A stretch of DNA of 64,000 bases from Desulfovibrionaceae bacterium (GCA_028689675.1 JAQVCS010000013.1:1-64000); one strand, 5' to 3'; counted from the first letter of the stretch, positions 17,694 to 27,045 are shown. Notes: generated by a model not told the origin, from the sequence alone. Numbers and translations are program-made.

Positions 17694-18518
17694 ATGCTTT
17701 TACAGGAACAAATACAGGCACAGGCGCAGCAGGGGCACATCAGCGATGCCGCCCTTGCCAGCCTAGCCGCGCAAGCACAATGCACCTTGCGGCAGGCACA
17801 GCATGCTGCCTGCCTGTGTGGCGTGCTGCCCATGCGCTATGCCCGCAATGCTGGCTATTTCAGCTGTGCCGAGCAGGCTCAGCTTTTGGCAAGCCATGTG
17901 CTGCTGGTGGGCTTGGGCGGCCTAGGCGGCACAGTGCTGGAACAATTGGCGCGGGCTGGCGTAGGCTTTATTACAGGCATTGATGGCGATAGCTTTGAAG
18001 AATCCAATTGCAATCGTCAGCTCCTCGCCTGCACAGCAAGCCTAGGGCACAACAAAGCCTGCACAGCCGCAGAGCGCGTGCAGCACATTAACCCAGCCTG
18101 TGAATTTATGGCTGTGCCGCATTTTTGCCATACAGCAGATGACTTTGCCGCGTATATGGGCAAGGCGAACCTTGTGGTGGATGCGCTGGGCGGGCTAAAG
18201 CACAGGCTCATGCTGCACAACGCTACCGCGCAGGCAGGGCTGCCCATGGTGAGTGCAGGCATTGCAGGCTTTACGGGCTGGTGCGCTGTTCTTTTGCCCC
18301 AGCAGGCAGGGGTGCTGAAGCTGCTGGGGGCAGACAAGGCAGACCGCAGTGTGGAAGAAACCTTGGGCAACCTTGCCCCCACGGCCGTGGTTGCCGCTGG
18401 CTTGCAGGCCGCGGCTGTGCTGCATTTGCTCACCAAGCGCCCCGTACCGCATACCACCTGCTTTTTTGACCTTGCCGACGGCAGTTTTACCCAAGTGGAT
18501 TTAACGGAGAAGCCATGA
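17694..18518 (+). CDS. ThiF/MoeB/HesA-family adenylyltransferase
   Basis: I chose the ATG at 17694, which follows AAGGGGG. The open frame extends upstream through the terminator, and that part is not coding. Of 274 residues, the E1-like nucleotide-binding motif GLGGLGGTVLEQLARAG lies at about 72-88, followed by GIDGDSFEESNCNRQLL, which carries the acidic and Arg residues typical of adenylation by MoeB/ThiF. The usual zinc CxxC pairs of MoeB are not evident. It should adenylate the C-terminal Gly-Gly of the small carrier encoded immediately downstream (overlapping ATGA). Together they probably supply sulfur for the tungsto/molybdopterin of the adjacent AOR. Confidence 0.88.
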   Translation: MLLQEQIQAQAQQGHISDAALASLAAQAQCTLRQAQHAACLCGVLPMRYARNAGYFSCAEQAQLLASHVLLVGLGGLGGTVLEQLARAGVGFITGIDGDSFEESNCNRQLLACTASLGHNKACTAAERVQHINPACEFMAVPHFCHTADDFAAYMGKANLVVDALGGLKHRLMLHNATAQAGLPMVSAGIAGFTGWCAVLLPQQAGVLKLLGADKADRSVEETLGNLAPTAVVAAGLQAAAVLHLLTKRPVPHTTCFFDLADGSFTQVDLTEKP

Positions 18519-18739
18519 ACATTACTGTAAAATGCTATGCCACGCTTGCCCCTTTCAGCCCGCAGGGGGGGCAGTTCTGCCTGCCCGAGCAGGCCACAGT
18601 GCACGATTTAGCCCGCGCCCTTGCCCTGCCAGAGCAGGAGATTAAAATTATTTTTGTGAACGGACGCTCGGCTGAATTGCCCGACAGCCTGCACGAAGGC
18701 GATAGAATTGGCTTCTTTCCCCCTGTTGGCGGGGGCTAA
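18515..18739 (+). CDS. MoaD/ThiS-family sulfur carrier
   Basis: The 74-residue ubiquitin-fold protein ends in PPVGGG, giving the C-terminal Gly-Gly that is adenylated and thiocarboxylated. The start codon overlaps the stop of the ThiF-like gene (ATGA), so translation is coupled. The conserved FVNGRSA turn and the DRIGFFPP strand are clear. Given the AOR upstream, a dedicated molybdopterin-synthase small subunit for the tungsten enzyme is likelier than a thiamine role. Confidence 0.9.
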   Translation: MNITVKCYATLAPFSPQGGQFCLPEQATVHDLARALALPEQEIKIIFVNGRSAELPDSLHEGDRIGFFPPVGGG

Positions 18740-18742
18740 AAA

Positions 18743-18777
18743 AGCAAAGACTGCCTTAACAAAAGCAGTCTTTGCAT
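18743..18777. terminator. Bidirectional terminator between moaD-like and nhaC
   Basis: A perfect 11-bp stem (GCAAAGACTGC, 18744-18754, with 18765-18775) is flanked by an A-run on the left. It ends both convergent transcripts. Confidence 0.85.
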
Positions 18778-18805
18778 AATAAAAAGGTAAGGCGCTGTGT
18801 TAGCG

Positions 18806-20365
18806 CTAGGCCTGTGCTTCTTCTTTCCTTTCACGCGCCAAGCGGCGCTCGCTCATACGGTGCAGCACAATAAGCATAATGACCATAAGCACAAAGGCAC
18901 TGCCCAAGCTTAGCCACAAGTTGGCCTGCGTAAAGCCAGCCACCAAATAGCCCACAATGCAGCAGGCAGCCACAATGCAGGCATAGCCAAGCTGGGTAGA
19001 AACATGCTCTAAATGGTTGCAGCCAGCACCCGCGCTGGAAAGAATGGTGGTGTCTGAAATGGGCGAGCAATGGTCACCAAAAACCGAGCCAGCCAACGTG
19101 GCAGAAAGCGAAACAACCACCAAAGAAGGGTCTATAGCCTGCGCCACGGGCACAACAATGGGAATAAGAATACCAAAAGTGCCCCATGCTGTGCCTGTGG
19201 AAAAGCTCAAAAAGCCAGCCACAATAAAAATAGCCGCGGGCAGCAGGCCGCCTGTCATGCCGCCATCGGCAGAAACTATGGTCTTAACAAATTCTGGCGT
19301 TTGCAGCAGGTCGCGGCACACACCGCTAATAGTCCATGCCAGCACCAAAATAATATTGGCGGGCATCATAGCCTTCATGCCTTCCACAGCGCCATCCATA
19401 AATTTGTGCATGGAAAGCAGGCCGCGCGGCACAAAAAGCAAAAAGGCCACACCCAGCGCCCCAAACGAGGCCCACACCAGCGCTTTAGACGCCGAGCAAT
19501 TGCCAAAAGCAGCGCTCAAGGTATGAAAAGCAGGGTCTTTACCCCAATAGCCGCCGCTGTATAAAAGCCCCAGCACAGCAAAAACAATCAAGGCCAAAAT
19601 AGGCAGCAGCATATCCAGCACCATGCCTTTGTCCGAAGCATTCAGGTCTTGGCCTTTTGCTTCGGCACTGCCCAATTCCCCCTGAGCAGCCCTTTTTTCT
19701 GCGCGCAGCATAGAGCCAAAATCAAAATTCCCCATGCTCACCATCACAACCATAGTCAGTGAAAGCAGAGCATAAAAATTGTAAGGAATGGTGGAAACAA
19801 AGGCGGCAAAGTCACTGGTAAACGCACCTGTTGCCTTCAGGTTGCTGCCCACGGCGGCCGCCCAGCTTGAAATGGGCGCAATAATGCAAATGGGCGCTGC
19901 CGTGGCGTCAATAATATAGGCCAGCTTGGCGCGCGAAATTTTATAGGTATCGGTCACGGGCTTCATCACCGTGCCCACGGTCAGGCAATTGAAATAGTCA
20001 TCAATAAAAATAAACGCGCCCAGCCCGCTGGTGGAAAGTAAGGCCGCTTTTTTGTTTCTAATTCTTTTTGTTGCCCATTGCCCATAGGCTTTTGTACCGC
20101 CAGCCAGCGAAATGACATAGACCAAAGCCCCCAGCAAAGTACAAAAAAGCAAGATGTTGAAGTCCACCTTGCCTGCCATTGTATCAAAGGTGATTGACAG
20201 CGTGCCCATAAGTAAGGAAGGAGCATCCGTGCCCACACAATAAATCACAACACCGCTTATAATGCCCAGCAGCAAAGAAGAAATCACTTCTTTTGTCAAC
20301 AAAGCCAGCACAATAGCAATGACAGGCGGCAATAACGATAACCAGCCAGCATAATACGGTTCCAT
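18806..20365 (-). CDS. NhaC-family Na+/H+ antiporter
   Basis: The ATG at 20365 follows GGAGG by seven bases. The 519-residue product has about 12 membrane segments and the NhaC features of the ion-transporter superfamily: FIFIDDYFNCLTVGTVMKPV near residue 117 and GSVFGDHCSPISDTTILSSAG near 435. It should exchange sodium, possibly with organic ions, against protons in the inner membrane. It is a single-gene unit between terminators. Members of this family can also move malate/lactate, so the substrate is not certain. Confidence 0.9.
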   Translation of the reverse strand: MEPYYAGWLSLLPPVIAIVLALLTKEVISSLLLGIISGVVIYCVGTDAPSLLMGTLSITFDTMAGKVDFNILLFCTLLGALVYVISLAGGTKAYGQWATKRIRNKKAALLSTSGLGAFIFIDDYFNCLTVGTVMKPVTDTYKISRAKLAYIIDATAAPICIIAPISSWAAAVGSNLKATGAFTSDFAAFVSTIPYNFYALLSLTMVVMVSMGNFDFGSMLRAEKRAAQGELGSAEAKGQDLNASDKGMVLDMLLPILALIVFAVLGLLYSGGYWGKDPAFHTLSAAFGNCSASKALVWASFGALGVAFLLFVPRGLLSMHKFMDGAVEGMKAMMPANIILVLAWTISGVCRDLLQTPEFVKTIVSADGGMTGGLLPAAIFIVAGFLSFSTGTAWGTFGILIPIVVPVAQAIDPSLVVVSLSATLAGSVFGDHCSPISDTTILSSAGAGCNHLEHVSTQLGYACIVAACCIVGYLVAGFTQANLWLSLGSAFVLMVIMLIVLHRMSERRLARERKEEAQA

Positions 20366-20442
20366 ACAGACTCCTCCAAAAAATTCTTCAATCCCCAGAA
20401 AACAGTCTTTTGCCTTCTAGCGCGGCACTATACGGCAATAGC

Positions 20443-20478
20443 CCCCCTTTTGTATACTTCTTTTCGCACAAAAGGGGG
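20443..20478 (-). terminator. Hairpin downstream of hypF
   Basis: CCCCCTTTTG pairs perfectly with CAAAAGGGGG around a 16-nt loop, 30 bp beyond the hypF stop. There is no strong T-run after it on the minus strand, so its strength is uncertain. Confidence 0.5.
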
Positions 20479-20507
20479 AAATCTACCCGCACAAATACCC
20501 AAAAAGC

Positions 20508-23117
20508 CTATTTTCCCTCTGCCGTACGCAAGGCTAACCATTGCCGCCCCCACACAGCCTGCCCCAGTGCCAGCCCTCCATCCCCCGCTGGCAGCTCATG
20601 ATGCACCAAGGGTATAAGCCCGCGCTGCTGCAAAGCCGCAGGTAAAAGCCGCGCCAGCACAGCATTGCACAAAACCCCGCCCGAAAGCCCCACATGCTTC
20701 AGCCCCAAAGCCGCTGCGCGCTCTGCAGCCATAGCGGCAAAGCCCTGTGCAATGGCCGCATGAAACGAAGCCGCAATGGCCGATACAGCACGCCCCTGCT
20801 GCACATCATGGGCAAGGGCGGCAAATAAGGCAAGGCTGTCTGCCATGAGTACAGGCTGGGCTTGCCTGTCCACTATGCTTTGCCTGCTTACTGCGCCCCG
20901 AGGCGGCAGGGCTAAGCCCTGTTCTCTTTCCTCTGAAAAAAACAAAGCCTGCCCTGCGCTTTGCCCGCCTGCTCTGCCCCGAGGCGGCAGGGGCAAGCCC
21001 TGCTCTGAGGGCTCTGCACAGCGCAACACAGGCAAAGCATAGGGCTGCACGCTGTTCCAGTCCACATCAGGGTCAAGGGCAGCTTCCAAGCGGATGGCGG
21101 CCTGCCCTTCATAGCTAATGGCATTGCACAGGCCACACAGTGCAGCTACAGCATCAAAAAGACGGCCGCAGCTGCTGCTTTGCGGGCAATTGATATTTTT
21201 TTGCAGCATGGCGCGCACAAAAGGCAGGGCAGCGGCATAGTCTTTTGCCCAAGGCAGCAGGCTTTCATCAAGGGGCGGCATACCTTCCTTTGCCCCTGCG
21301 GCCAGCAAGGCCTCGGCAATGCGCCATGGCTCGCGTATGGCGGCCTCGCCCCCCGGCAGCGCAAAGGGGCGCAGGCAGCCTTCTCTGCGCCATGTCAGGC
21401 TGGCAAGCTCCATAAAAAGCAATTCCCCGCCCCACACTGTGCCGTCTGTGCCCATGCCCGTGCCGTCCAGCGCCAACACCAGCGCAGGGGCATAATGATT
21501 ATTTTCTGCCAGCACGCTGGCGGCATGGGCTGCATGATGCTGCAAGCTCAGGCAGGGCAGCTTTTCTTGGGCTGCCCGCTCCTGCGCATAGCTTGTGCTC
21601 ATAAAATCGGGGTGGGCATCACACACCAGCACCTGCGGCTTTACGGCCAACAGGCTTTCCAAATGCTGTATCACTTCCTGATAAAAGCCAAACACTTCAA
21701 ACGATTGCAAATCACCTATATGCTGGCTGACAAAGGCCTCGTTGCCGCGTGTAAGGCAGATGGTAGATTTCAATTCTGCCCCGCAGGCCAGCACACAAGG
21801 GGCGTCCTTCTGCTCTGGCAAAAAAATAGGGCGTGGCACAAAGCCCCGAGCCCGCCGTAAAAAAAGCGGCTGCAAGGCGCTTTGATGCTGGCCAGCCCCA
21901 AGGCAGGGCTGTACAGTCAGCACACTGTCATCGGCGCGCACCAAAATATCCCTGTCATGCAAAAGCAAAGCATCGGCCATGCCGCCAAGGCGCTGCACAG
22001 CCTCGCGGTTGCCCAAGCACAGGGGCTCACCGCCAGCATTGCCCGAAGTCATGACCAAAGCACTAGGCTGCTGCACCCCGCCCTGCTCGTCATAATGCGC
22101 AAACAGCGCCACATGCAGGGGGGTGTAGGGCAGCATCACGCCCACCGTGGGCACATCGGGGGCAATGCCCGCGGGCAGGGCAGCGCTGCCCCTTTGCTTG
22201 CGGCACAGCACAATGGGCTTTTCAGGGCTGGAAAGCAGGGCGCATTCTTCGGCTGTGGGGCAGGCAATGCGCTGCACGGCCTCAAGCGAGGCCAGCATTA
22301 CGGCAAAAGGTTTGTGCGGGCGGTTTTTGCGCAGGCGCAGGCGCTGCACGGCTTCGGCATTGTGGGCATCACAGGCCAGCAAAAAGCCGCCCAAGCCCTT
22401 AATGGCCACAATGCAGCCCTTGTGCAGCAGCGCGGCAGCCTGCGCCAAAGCCTCTTGTGCCATGGCGGCACGGCTGGCGGCATTGGGCAACGGGGGGCAA
22501 GGGCTGGCCTTGCTGTCTACACCCTGCCCCTGCACCAGCCACAGGCGCGGGCCGCACAGGGCGCAGGCATTGGGCTGGGCATGAAAACGGCGGTTGAGCG
22601 GGTCGCCATATTCTGCCGCACACTGGGGGCACAAGGGGAAACAGGCCATGCTGGTGACGGCGCGGTCATACGGAATGGCGCGGGTAATGGTATAACGGGG
22701 GCCACAATTGGTGCAATTGGTAAAAGGGTAGCGGTAACGGCGGTTTTGCGGGTCTTGCATATCGGCAAGGCAGTCTGCACACAAGCCCATATCTGGGCTT
22801 ACCAGCACGCTGTGCCCAGCCTGCCCCTTGCTGGCAATAATGCTAAAGCGGCTTTCGTCGGGCACAGGGGCAAGGTCGCTGACCATGTACTGTGTCAGGC
22901 GTGCCAAAGGAGGCAATTCATGCTGCAAGGCATGGGCAAAAGCATCAAGGTCTGCACCAGCACCCTGTACTTCAATGCGCACACCTTCAGAGGTATTGCC
23001 CACCGTGCCCGTCAGCGCAAAGCGTAAAGCAAGGCGGTAAACAAAAGGGCGAAAACCCACACCCTGCACCTGCCCGCCCACAAGAAAGCGGCGGCGTATG
23101 GGGCTGCTATTTTGCAT
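20508..23117 (-). CDS. hypF: Carbamoyltransferase HypF, [NiFe]-hydrogenase maturation
   Basis: The ATG follows AAAGGAA. The domain order is classical: acylphosphatase-like (GGQVQGVGFRPFVYRL, 13-28); two zinc-finger-like pairs (CADCLADM, CTNCGPRYT; CPQC, CALCGP); a YrdC-like domain (KGLGGFLLACDA near 240); and a Kae1-like C-terminal domain with LQHHAAHAASVLAE and LALDGTGMGTDG. HypF makes thiocarbamate from carbamoyl phosphate and passes it to HypE for the CN ligands of [NiFe] hydrogenases. It is longer than the usual ~750-770 residues. Part of the excess is an inserted, low-complexity segment near residues 690-740 with two EQGL(P/A)LPPRG units 27 residues apart. No other hyp gene is nearby. 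Confidence 0.95.
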   Translation of the reverse strand: MQNSSPIRRRFLVGGQVQGVGFRPFVYRLALRFALTGTVGNTSEGVRIEVQGAGADLDAFAHALQHELPPLARLTQYMVSDLAPVPDESRFSIIASKGQAGHSVLVSPDMGLCADCLADMQDPQNRRYRYPFTNCTNCGPRYTITRAIPYDRAVTSMACFPLCPQCAAEYGDPLNRRFHAQPNACALCGPRLWLVQGQGVDSKASPCPPLPNAASRAAMAQEALAQAAALLHKGCIVAIKGLGGFLLACDAHNAEAVQRLRLRKNRPHKPFAVMLASLEAVQRIACPTAEECALLSSPEKPIVLCRKQRGSAALPAGIAPDVPTVGVMLPYTPLHVALFAHYDEQGGVQQPSALVMTSGNAGGEPLCLGNREAVQRLGGMADALLLHDRDILVRADDSVLTVQPCLGAGQHQSALQPLFLRRARGFVPRPIFLPEQKDAPCVLACGAELKSTICLTRGNEAFVSQHIGDLQSFEVFGFYQEVIQHLESLLAVKPQVLVCDAHPDFMSTSYAQERAAQEKLPCLSLQHHAAHAASVLAENNHYAPALVLALDGTGMGTDGTVWGGELLFMELASLTWRREGCLRPFALPGGEAAIREPWRIAEALLAAGAKEGMPPLDESLLPWAKDYAAALPFVRAMLQKNINCPQSSSCGRLFDAVAALCGLCNAISYEGQAAIRLEAALDPDVDWNSVQPYALPVLRCAEPSEQGLPLPPRGRAGGQSAGQALFFSEEREQGLALPPRGAVSRQSIVDRQAQPVLMADSLALFAALAHDVQQGRAVSAIAASFHAAIAQGFAAMAAERAAALGLKHVGLSGGVLCNAVLARLLPAALQQRGLIPLVHHELPAGDGGLALGQAVWGRQWLALRTAEGK
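20882..21017. repeat. In-frame duplicated segment within hypF
   Basis: Two direct repeats of about 45-50 bp (20882-20935 and 20967-21017) share GCCCCGAGGCGGCAGGG plus AAGCCCTG, with a period of 81 bp (27 codons). The unit contains an inverted repeat, as in mobile palindromic elements. It encodes the repeated EQGLPLPPRG motif and keeps the hypF frame. Confidence 0.7.
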
Positions 23118-23425
23118 ATATTTTCCTTTGGCAAAAGAGGTGCTCTAGGCAAGAATACCCGCATTTTTGAATAAAAAAATGGCTGTACAGCATTATGAGA
23201 ATATGTAAGCAGCCTGTCAATGCACTTTGCGGGGGAGCATACGCGCCACTTGCGATTGTGCATAAAACAAAGTAGAAATTACTTGCCCCAATAGATACAG
23301 CTTTTTTTACACAGAGAATGAGAGTGTTGCTTTTTTCTTGCAAAGTATTGCTCGCGTCTGCTATTGTGGGGCATTCTTTTACGGTAAAAAGCCGCAAGGG
23401 TGATATTTTACGCACAGGTGATTTA

Positions 23426-25141
23426 ATGGACGAAAAAGTACGCGCGCGGCAGGCAGCCTTTGTTCTGCGCGAAAAAACGCTGGGGCAAGTGCTGGATGAC
23501 ACCGTGGCACGCACGCCTGATACCGATGCTTTAGTGTGCTATGGCACAGATTTCAGGCTGACGTGGCGCGAATTTGGCGACCTTGTGGCAAAGCTTGCCA
23601 AAGGTTTGCTTGCCCTTGGCCTGCAAAAGGGTGAAAAACTTGCCATTTGGGCGCCCAATGTGCCTTATTGGATACCACTACAATTTGCCACAGCCCAAAT
23701 AGGCGTTGTGCTTCTTACGGTAAATACCAATTACCGTGACCATGAATTGCGCTATTTGCTTGAGCAATCAGAATGCGAAAACCTCTGCATGGCTGACGGC
23801 GTGCATGATGTTGATTTTTTTAAAATACTCAATTGCATTGCGCCCGAAAGGCTTGGCAGCAGCCCCGAAAGCCTGAGCGTGCCAGCCCTGCCCCATTTAC
23901 GCCGCATTATTACCTTGGGCAAGAACGAGGCCACAGGCTGCTTTAGCATACAGCAGGTGCTGGCGCTGGCCGAGCAGGTGAGCGATGCCGACTATGCCGC
24001 AAGGCAGGCCGAGCTTGACCCTTGGGATGTCATCAATATGCAATACACCTCGGGCACCACGGGCTTTCCCAAGGGCGTTATGCTCACCCATGTGGGCGTG
24101 GGGCTCAATGGCTATTGGATAGGCAAGCATCAGGGCTTTTCGCCTGCCGACCGTGTGTGCCTGCCCATTCCCATGTTCCATTGCTTTGGCTGCGTACTGG
24201 GGGTTTCTGCCTGCGTAAACCATGGCGCAACCATGATAACGCTTGAAAATTTCAATTCGCTGGATGTGCTCAAAATTATTCAAAGTGAGCGTGCCACAGC
24301 TTTGTATGGCGTGCCCACCATGTTTTTGGCCGTGCTTGAGCATCGCTCTTTTCAAAGCTACGATGTAAGTAGCCTGCGCACGGGCATTATGGCTGGGGCA
24401 GTGTGCCCCGAGCCACTTATGCGCCGCGTTATGAACGAATTGCATATGCCTGAAATCACCATCTGCTATGGCCTGACAGAAGGCTCACCCGTTATGACGC
24501 AAACAGATGCGCATGACCCCATTGATATGCGCTGCAAAACAGTGGGCTGCGCCATGCCGGGCATTGAAGTGCGCATTGCCGACCCCGAAACCTGCGCCGA
24601 ACTGCCGCGCGGCAGCAACGGGGAAGTGCTGTGCCGCGGCTATAATGTCATGCGCGGCTATTACAATATGCCCGAAGCCACGGCAGAAACAGTCACCCCC
24701 GAGGGCTGGCTGCACAGCGGCGACTTGGGCATTATGGATGAGCAGGGCTATGTGACCATTACTGGGCGCATTAAAGATATGATTTTGCGCGGCGGTGAAA
24801 ATGTCTACCCGCGCGAGGTGGAAGAATATTTAATGAGTATGCCCGCTGTGCTCGATGTGCAGGTGGTTGCCGTGCCCAGCCTGAAATATGGCGAAGAAGT
24901 GGGCGCGTTTATTATTCCGCGTGAAGGCGCAAGCATTTCCCCCGAGGCCGTGCGCGAATATTGCCGCGGCACTATAGCTTGGTATAAAATACCCCGCTAT
25001 GTGCACTGTCTGGAGGCCTTCCCCATGACGGGCAGCCGCAAAATTCAAAAATTCAAGCTGCGTGAGCTGGCCGCCAGCCTGTGGCCTGAAGCTATGCAGG
25101 AACGCAGTGAACGCAAAAAAAAGCATAAACACGCCCAATAA
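23426..25141 (+). CDS. AMP-dependent acyl-CoA synthetase (fatty-acid type)
   Basis: I chose the ATG at 23426, after AGGTGA. The frame is open from 23318, but the extra 36 residues look like untranslated leader. The 571-residue ANL enzyme carries the P-loop-like YTSGTTGFPKG near 225, the GLTEGSP motif, HSGDLGIMDEQGYVTITGR and the C-terminal catalytic lysine in TGSRKIQKFKLRE. It activates a carboxylate with ATP and loads CoA. Its closest style is the FadD/medium-long chain group. It stands alone. It could supply acyl-CoA to the lipid genes elsewhere in the window, but that is not shown. Confidence 0.9.
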   Translation: MDEKVRARQAAFVLREKTLGQVLDDTVARTPDTDALVCYGTDFRLTWREFGDLVAKLAKGLLALGLQKGEKLAIWAPNVPYWIPLQFATAQIGVVLLTVNTNYRDHELRYLLEQSECENLCMADGVHDVDFFKILNCIAPERLGSSPESLSVPALPHLRRIITLGKNEATGCFSIQQVLALAEQVSDADYAARQAELDPWDVINMQYTSGTTGFPKGVMLTHVGVGLNGYWIGKHQGFSPADRVCLPIPMFHCFGCVLGVSACVNHGATMITLENFNSLDVLKIIQSERATALYGVPTMFLAVLEHRSFQSYDVSSLRTGIMAGAVCPEPLMRRVMNELHMPEITICYGLTEGSPVMTQTDAHDPIDMRCKTVGCAMPGIEVRIADPETCAELPRGSNGEVLCRGYNVMRGYYNMPEATAETVTPEGWLHSGDLGIMDEQGYVTITGRIKDMILRGGENVYPREVEEYLMSMPAVLDVQVVAVPSLKYGEEVGAFIIPREGASISPEAVREYCRGTIAWYKIPRYVHCLEAFPMTGSRKIQKFKLRELAASLWPEAMQERSERKKKHKHAQ

Positions 25142-25204
25142 GGCATCTTCCTGCCTTTACTGGTGAACCTGATACAGTTTTTTTGAGCATAAAGGATACG
25201 AACA

Positions 25205-25768
25205 ATGACTCAGGCCGCATTGCGCGATGCGCTGGTGCAGGAAATTATTGAACAGGAATGGACTTTTTTGCAGGAAGGCGTGCGCGATGGGCGGCTGGAG
25301 CAGATGCACAGCCAGCTTGCCCACCCGCAGGCCTTTAAGCTGGCACGCTGGATGGCGCACATTGTGCACAGCGAGGCCACCTTGCAGTCCTATTTGAAAG
25401 GCATTGCCCATGCCCGCCAAAAAGGGCGCAACCTGCTGGTAGACAAATATGCCCTGCTTGAAAACAGCCTGCCCAGTTTAACAGAAAACCCGCGCGTGGC
25501 CGCTATTGCCCAAGCAGAAAGCGCTTGGCTTGAAGCGGCCTCGGCACTGTACCCGCATGCCATTAAGGCTGTGGATGCCGAACGCTTTAAGCAGCACCTT
25601 GCCTGTGAGCTGCAAACACTTTCTGATGAAACGCTGGCGCTTTATTATGACGAAGTGCAAGAAGCCAATGCCAAAGGGCGCAACTTGGTAGAAGTGCGCC
25701 ATAGCGTGCTGTGCCGCCGCATGGGCACCAGCCTGCGAGATAAAGAAAAGGCTATGGCACAAGCATAA
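25205..25768 (+). CDS. DUF4125-family protein
   Basis: The ATG at 25205 is preceded by AAAGGATACGAACA. The 187-residue cytosolic, helical protein has the family's two internally similar halves, with HARQKGRNLLVDKYALLE at 77-94 and EANAKGRNLVEVRHSVLC near 150-170. This GRNL repeat is the clearest feature. The function of the family is unknown. It follows the acyl-CoA synthetase by 63 bp on the same strand and may share its transcript. Confidence 0.75.
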   Translation: MTQAALRDALVQEIIEQEWTFLQEGVRDGRLEQMHSQLAHPQAFKLARWMAHIVHSEATLQSYLKGIAHARQKGRNLLVDKYALLENSLPSLTENPRVAAIAQAESAWLEAASALYPHAIKAVDAERFKQHLACELQTLSDETLALYYDEVQEANAKGRNLVEVRHSVLCRRMGTSLRDKEKAMAQA

Positions 25769-25790
25769 GCCTTTGAAGATACGAACATTC

Positions 25791-25834
25791 AAAACAGAAT
25801 AACGCGAGCCGCACAGCCCGCGTTGTTCTGTTTT
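25791..25834. terminator. Bidirectional terminator
   Basis: AAAACAGAATAACGCG (25791-25806) pairs with CGCGTTGTTCTGTTTT (25819-25834), with one mismatch. It serves the DUF4125 gene and the convergent M24 peptidase gene. Confidence 0.85.
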
Positions 25835-26903
25835 ATAAGACGCGCACGCCATCCTCTGTGACCAGCACAGTATATTCCCAGCGCACACCGCCCCATTCGG
25901 GGTAATATAAACCGGGCTCAACCGTCACCACCATGCCTTCGCGCAGGGCTGCATTACTGCGCGGGTTCAGGCTGGGGGCTTCATGTGTTTCCAAGCCCAC
26001 GCCATGCCCCAAACCATGGGTAAAATGCTCTGCCACGCCAGCCTTTTCAAAGACAGCCCGCGCGGCAAAATAGGCATCCTTCATCAGCACTCCGGGGCGC
26101 ATACATGCTATTGCCGCCTGCTGTGCCTGCTGCACCAAGGCTAAGGTACGCTCAAAAGCTGGGCTGGGGGCATTGCCCACCCAAAAGCTGCGCGTTTGGT
26201 CTGAGCAATAGCTGTCAGCACGGCAGCCCACATCAATGAGCACAGGGCAATTTTCTGTAATGCAGGTGTCACTGGGAATGGCATGGGGCAAAGCACCATT
26301 GCAGCCCACAGCCACAATATTGGCAAAGGCCAGCTCTTCGGCACCCTGCTCGCGGAAAAACTTTTCTATTTCCCAGCTCAGGGCTTTTTCGCTTTTGCCC
26401 ACAGTGCATTGCTGCCCCACCCAGCGCATCAGCGCATGATTGATAGCAAAAGAGCGCTCCAAAGCCGCAATTTCAGCCTTGTCTTTTATCAGGCGCACAG
26501 CCTCCACCAAGCCATCGGCAGCTTCCATGGGCAGGGTGGCGCTCATTTCCTGATAAAATTGCAGGCTTACGCAGCAGCTTTCCAAGCCTACGCGCCCCTT
26601 GACCTCACTCTTGAGCAGGTCGGCAATTTGTTTGGCCGCATTGCCGCTGTAGATAAAAATACGGTCGGCATCCCACAGGCTTTGTGCCATGCCTTCATAG
26701 CGGGCATCAGTGCACAGCCAGTCTTTGCCGTCGGCCATAAGAATAAGCCTGCCCGAGCTTTCATTGCATTGGCAATCATGCAATTCAAAGCCAGAAAGGT
26801 AATACCGATTGGCCGCATGGCTTACCAAAAGGGCGCTCAAGCCCTCGGCGCGCATACGGCGGCGCACTTGTTCCCTGCGCTCTGCATAGTCTTGCTTGTT
26901 CAT
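25833..26903 (-). CDS. M24-family aminopeptidase (Xaa-Pro type)
   Basis: The ATG follows AAGAGGAAAAT. The 356 residues comprise a creatinase-like N-terminal domain (to ~125) and the pita-bread catalytic domain. The metal ligands are visible: Asp in VLIDVGCRAD, Asp in YCSDQTRSF, His in THGLGHGVGLETHE, Glu in VEPGLYYPE, and Glu in GGVRWEYTVLV. It should remove an N-terminal residue before proline in the cytosol. The length is normal, and there are no operon partners. Confidence 0.92.
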   Translation of the reverse strand: MNKQDYAERREQVRRRMRAEGLSALLVSHAANRYYLSGFELHDCQCNESSGRLILMADGKDWLCTDARYEGMAQSLWDADRIFIYSGNAAKQIADLLKSEVKGRVGLESCCVSLQFYQEMSATLPMEAADGLVEAVRLIKDKAEIAALERSFAINHALMRWVGQQCTVGKSEKALSWEIEKFFREQGAEELAFANIVAVGCNGALPHAIPSDTCITENCPVLIDVGCRADSYCSDQTRSFWVGNAPSPAFERTLALVQQAQQAAIACMRPGVLMKDAYFAARAVFEKAGVAEHFTHGLGHGVGLETHEAPSLNPRSNAALREGMVVTVEPGLYYPEWGGVRWEYTVLVTEDGVRVL

Positions 26904-26929
26904 ATTTTCCTCTTACAAAGTGTCTTAGG

Positions 26930-26972
26930 GCAGCGTACCGTTACATTATATACTGTTAACGATGAAAGACAT
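26930..26972 (+). repeat. Dispersed intergenic repeat, family R2, copy 1
   Basis: GCAGCGTACCGTTACATTAT and the following TACTGTTAACGATGAAAGAC recur in close form at 44634-44667. It is followed directly by an inverted partial copy of family R3 (26985-27045). The 265-bp gap between the two genes holds nothing else. Confidence 0.55.
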
Positions 26973-26984
26973 GCCCACTTCGGC

Positions 26985-27045
26985 ACATAACAACGAAAAT
27001 AGCGTGCGCTAATACCTTGGTGGCGGGCATCTGCCCCCGCTGGGC
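26985..27045 (-). repeat. Dispersed intergenic repeat, family R3, partial inverted copy
   Basis: The reverse complement contains GGGGGCAGATGCCCGCCACC and AAGGTATTAGCGCACGCT, matching the core of the copies at 13425 and 45605. Confidence 0.5.

Noticed and set aside
21882..23027. 381-codon plus-strand frame
   Set aside because: It is the antisense of hypF, a well-supported gene; the composition is a by-product of its codon use.
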